Shown here: positions 8,401 through 9,034 of the stretch, in pieces
Layout: every line of letters begins with the position of its first letter
Position numbering within the stretch: position 1 is the stretch's first letter
Assembly (NCBI GenBank): GCA_029288115.1
Contig: JARFPV010000461.1
Location: 1-9,034 of the forward strand
Length of the DNA stretch: 9,034 bases
Source of the DNA: Akkermansiaceae bacterium
GTDB taxonomy: Bacteria > Verrucomicrobiota > Verrucomicrobiia > Verrucomicrobiales > Akkermansiaceae
Reading direction: 5' to 3'
Translations under genes and position numbers: made by a program
The notes under the pieces: generated by a model
Told to the model about the DNA's origin: nothing
The model's database searches: none
What the model saw: only the letters and a program-made list of their open reading frames with translations

Positions 8401-8849
8401 AGTGGAGAGCGGGTCAGGGGTCCGAGTATAAAAAATTCCTTCGGCAATACACACCTGCCATGGCCCATCTGAAAAAACATTATCAAAAGGTCCATGTCCT
8501 CGGGCTCTACTGGGACCAGGGCGAGTCGGACGAAAAGCAGGCACGCCAATACGAGGGTAACCTAAGCAAGCTCATTGATGCGTTGCGTAAAAAAACCGAA
8601 CAGCCTGATCTCCCGATTTACTTACGCGAGCAGGGGATCTTCCAGCACGACAAACGGGATTTCAGATTCATCGCCGATGCTCAGGCCAGGTTGGCTAAGA
8701 AAGATGAGAATATCCACCTGCTAAAACTCGACCTCGGCTCGAATGAGAAAAACTACAAAGCCTGGGCGTGGAGCATCGGCAACGGTCACCTCAGCAGTAA
8801 GGCGTATCTAGAGCTGAGCCGCAGGATCATGGCCACCACGGGGAAATAG
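5424..8849 (+). CDS. Membrane-anchored metallophosphoesterase fused to LamG-like and SASA-like domains
   Basis: This is a 1141-residue, apparently type II membrane protein. Residues 1-240 are a calcineurin-like phosphoesterase of the YfcE/MJ0936 type with all metal-binding motifs: SDAHGN (7-12), GDAVGYGP (35-42), GNHE (61-64), FVHA (113-116), GHTH (148-151), plus NVGSVGEPR (183-191). A linker follows, then one membrane helix (about 307-329) preceded by KK and R, which places the enzyme inside the cell. A Pro/Lys-rich linker (353-416) leads to two LamG-like beta-sandwiches (about 418-632 and 640-850); FTFEGWF and LYIDGKQVA mark the first, GDIGGILLYNRAL the second. Residues about 876-1141 resemble SASA (sialate O-acetylesterase): WDQGESD (1030-1036) is kept, but GQSN is GEAN (884-887). 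An upstream GTG at 5355 is in frame, but the family begins at this ATG. Probably a receptor-like enzyme; substrate and ligand are unknown. Confidence 0.88.
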   Translation: MRYAIFSDAHGNLRAWEEALADIRAQQVDVLICLGDAVGYGPKPEEVLGGIRAVTKNFIIGNHEAAAAGMMDYSIFNDNAKHSVEWTKQALSAESHEYLKTVPLAIEAGDILFVHAEITEPGRFEYIDDQEKARENFTNSKHFVTFVGHTHHPKIFQLDGRGRVSELPDQNRPLDPSCRYIVNVGSVGEPRNENDLRGVYVIYDSETREIDFRRVAFDIEAYRAELESTTLNIKPFFLQCYEYQTAEAQLAPPISDALTPAMEAPAVMTSPVTQDTGPVTLHIPSDNRAFQGTTSLSGNEKKDGSRLALPLTLISVIVLGLIAWGVMHFRSQEPDASLAQVEDTSQAIAEPKSIPQPPDPTTDPPESIPPPVKPEPGQPTTAPDTVAKRDPKPVAPPTKPKPDPKPVVVPEPKPDPTVAWWRMEPDSVGEKLIDSTNKSSLPVLASGKTIGMIAPSALPPHDITNTAAMSLGVWAEPSPSGKFALRADRSFTFEGWFLVARSDKAIFLAGTRSGDANDKQGWHIDIRSNGQMCFFYDNGPQIIQALSEKLPIADLKPHHFAAVWDHDASAGAGEMQLYIDGKQVATAKVPMAKIPPAQANPFSIGSPKNPPKVGLDEVRFTRGVLRISKRLRPMPSLLVENGLVLNLVGDALVKIAKSVKAPHRPKPIQLGGVDLLRFDGKDDFITIKDSSALDLKAWTVISVVRPLRGPGVVLAKNDDKSTLINYRLQVGADGKVGAVVRGPGHNQVHRVANVKLMKRYSVVAARYDPTAHGAKRITISVDGVPASSYSLELAKGPLGPTVHNAPLLIGLQPGKQPRAFKGDIGGILLYNRALGDGELQSTSKWLMEKVSAAKSAVANRTTKPAAKPSAVVGAKDAVVFLIAGEANASGIAAFSPQTNAQAKMQEKHPTNPKTTAAEVGIPTSANHFPRSHIWKPLKGPFEKLIPGQNLQAGWDPKRHGIELPMALLLQKKYPTNDIYFIKHGPAGASLHTKWRAGQGSEYKKFLRQYTPAMAHLKKHYQKVHVLGLYWDQGESDEKQARQYEGNLSKLIDALRKKTEQPDLPIYLREQGIFQHDKRDFRFIADAQARLAKKDENIHLLKLDLGSNEKNYKAWAWSIGNGHLSSKAYLELSRRIMATTGK
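6591..6645 (+). repeat. Imperfect repeat in the proline-rich linker coding sequence
   Basis: GATCCGAAACCCGTCG at 6591-6606 recurs with one mismatch at 6630-6645, a 39-base (13-codon) period, both encoding DPKPV. A related KPDP unit follows. The repeats give an extended, rod-like spacer between the membrane helix and the first LamG-like domain. Such units often vary in number between strains through slippage; that is inference here. Confidence 0.5.
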
Positions 8850-8991
8850 AATGATGTTGATGCCGATTCATCTGTTCAAACTGGCCCCGTCTCATTTTCA
8901 ACTTTAGGTTTGATACCATCCGCGATTTTTCACAGTATCGTATTCCATCGAGGTACGAGATTCATCAACAACTAAACCAACACCATCCATC
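8850..8991. other. Intergenic region before the right-edge gene
   Basis: This 142-bp gap has no clear terminator hairpin after the phosphoesterase gene. TTGATA at 8910-8915 resembles a -35 element and TATCGT at 8936-8941 is a weak -10 match, but the 20-bp spacing is poor. The bases just before the next ATG (CCAACACCATCCATC) are purine-poor and carry no Shine-Dalgarno. Confidence 0.4.
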
Positions 8992-9034
8992 ATGAACAAT
9001 CATTCACGTCGTAAGTTTCTTAAAACGGCAACTG
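8992..9034 (+). CDS. Start of a Tat-exported protein (only the signal peptide is in the window)
   Basis: Fourteen codons are visible: MNNHSRRKFLKTAT. SRRKFLK is a textbook twin-arginine export motif, so the product folds in the cytoplasm and is exported by the Tat system. In this bacterial group such leaders are common on Gfo/Idh/MocA oxidoreductases, DUF1501 and DUF1552 proteins and sulfatases, but the visible part cannot separate these. The ATG is supported by the placement of the twin arginines at residues 6-7; no Shine-Dalgarno precedes it. The gene runs off the right edge. Confidence 0.75.
   Translation, partial: MNNHSRRKFLKTAT

Overview
The window looks like a chromosomal segment from a Verrucomicrobiota or related PVC bacterium. 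It carries a paired DUF1501 protein and PSCyt1-PSCyt2-PSD1 cytochrome-like protein, which are hallmark families of Planctomycetes and Verrucomicrobia. It also has a PAS-AraC regulator, LamG and SASA domains, and Tat signal peptides. Most starts lack a Shine-Dalgarno sequence, and base composition is moderate. A marine verrucomicrobial genus is plausible, but the sequence does not fix the taxon.

Layout: positions 1-1186 (minus) hold a DUF1501 gene that runs off the left edge. Just upstream of it, in the same direction, lies a 1034-residue PSD1-type c-type cytochrome gene (1222-4326, minus). A 111-bp divergent intergenic region (4327-4437) with a perfect 9-bp inverted repeat separates this pair from a PAS-AraC transcription factor (4438-5157, plus). 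After a 266-bp gap comes a large plus-strand gene (5424-8849). It encodes a cytoplasmic calcineurin-like phosphoesterase joined by one membrane helix and a proline-rich linker to two LamG-like domains and a SASA-like domain that lacks its usual nucleophile. At the right edge (from 8992) begins another Tat-exported protein, of which only the signal peptide is visible.

Inferred logic: the PSD1 and DUF1501 proteins are exported partners, probably acting on a polymeric or sulfated/esterified substrate in the cell envelope. The divergent PAS-AraC protein is their likely local regulator. The phosphoesterase fusion appears to be an independent transcription unit. Its topology suggests a transmembrane receptor, with carbohydrate-type sensing domains outside and a phosphoesterase output inside. 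That architecture is the most unusual thing in the window. No RNA genes, CRISPR arrays, insertion sequences or phage genes were seen.
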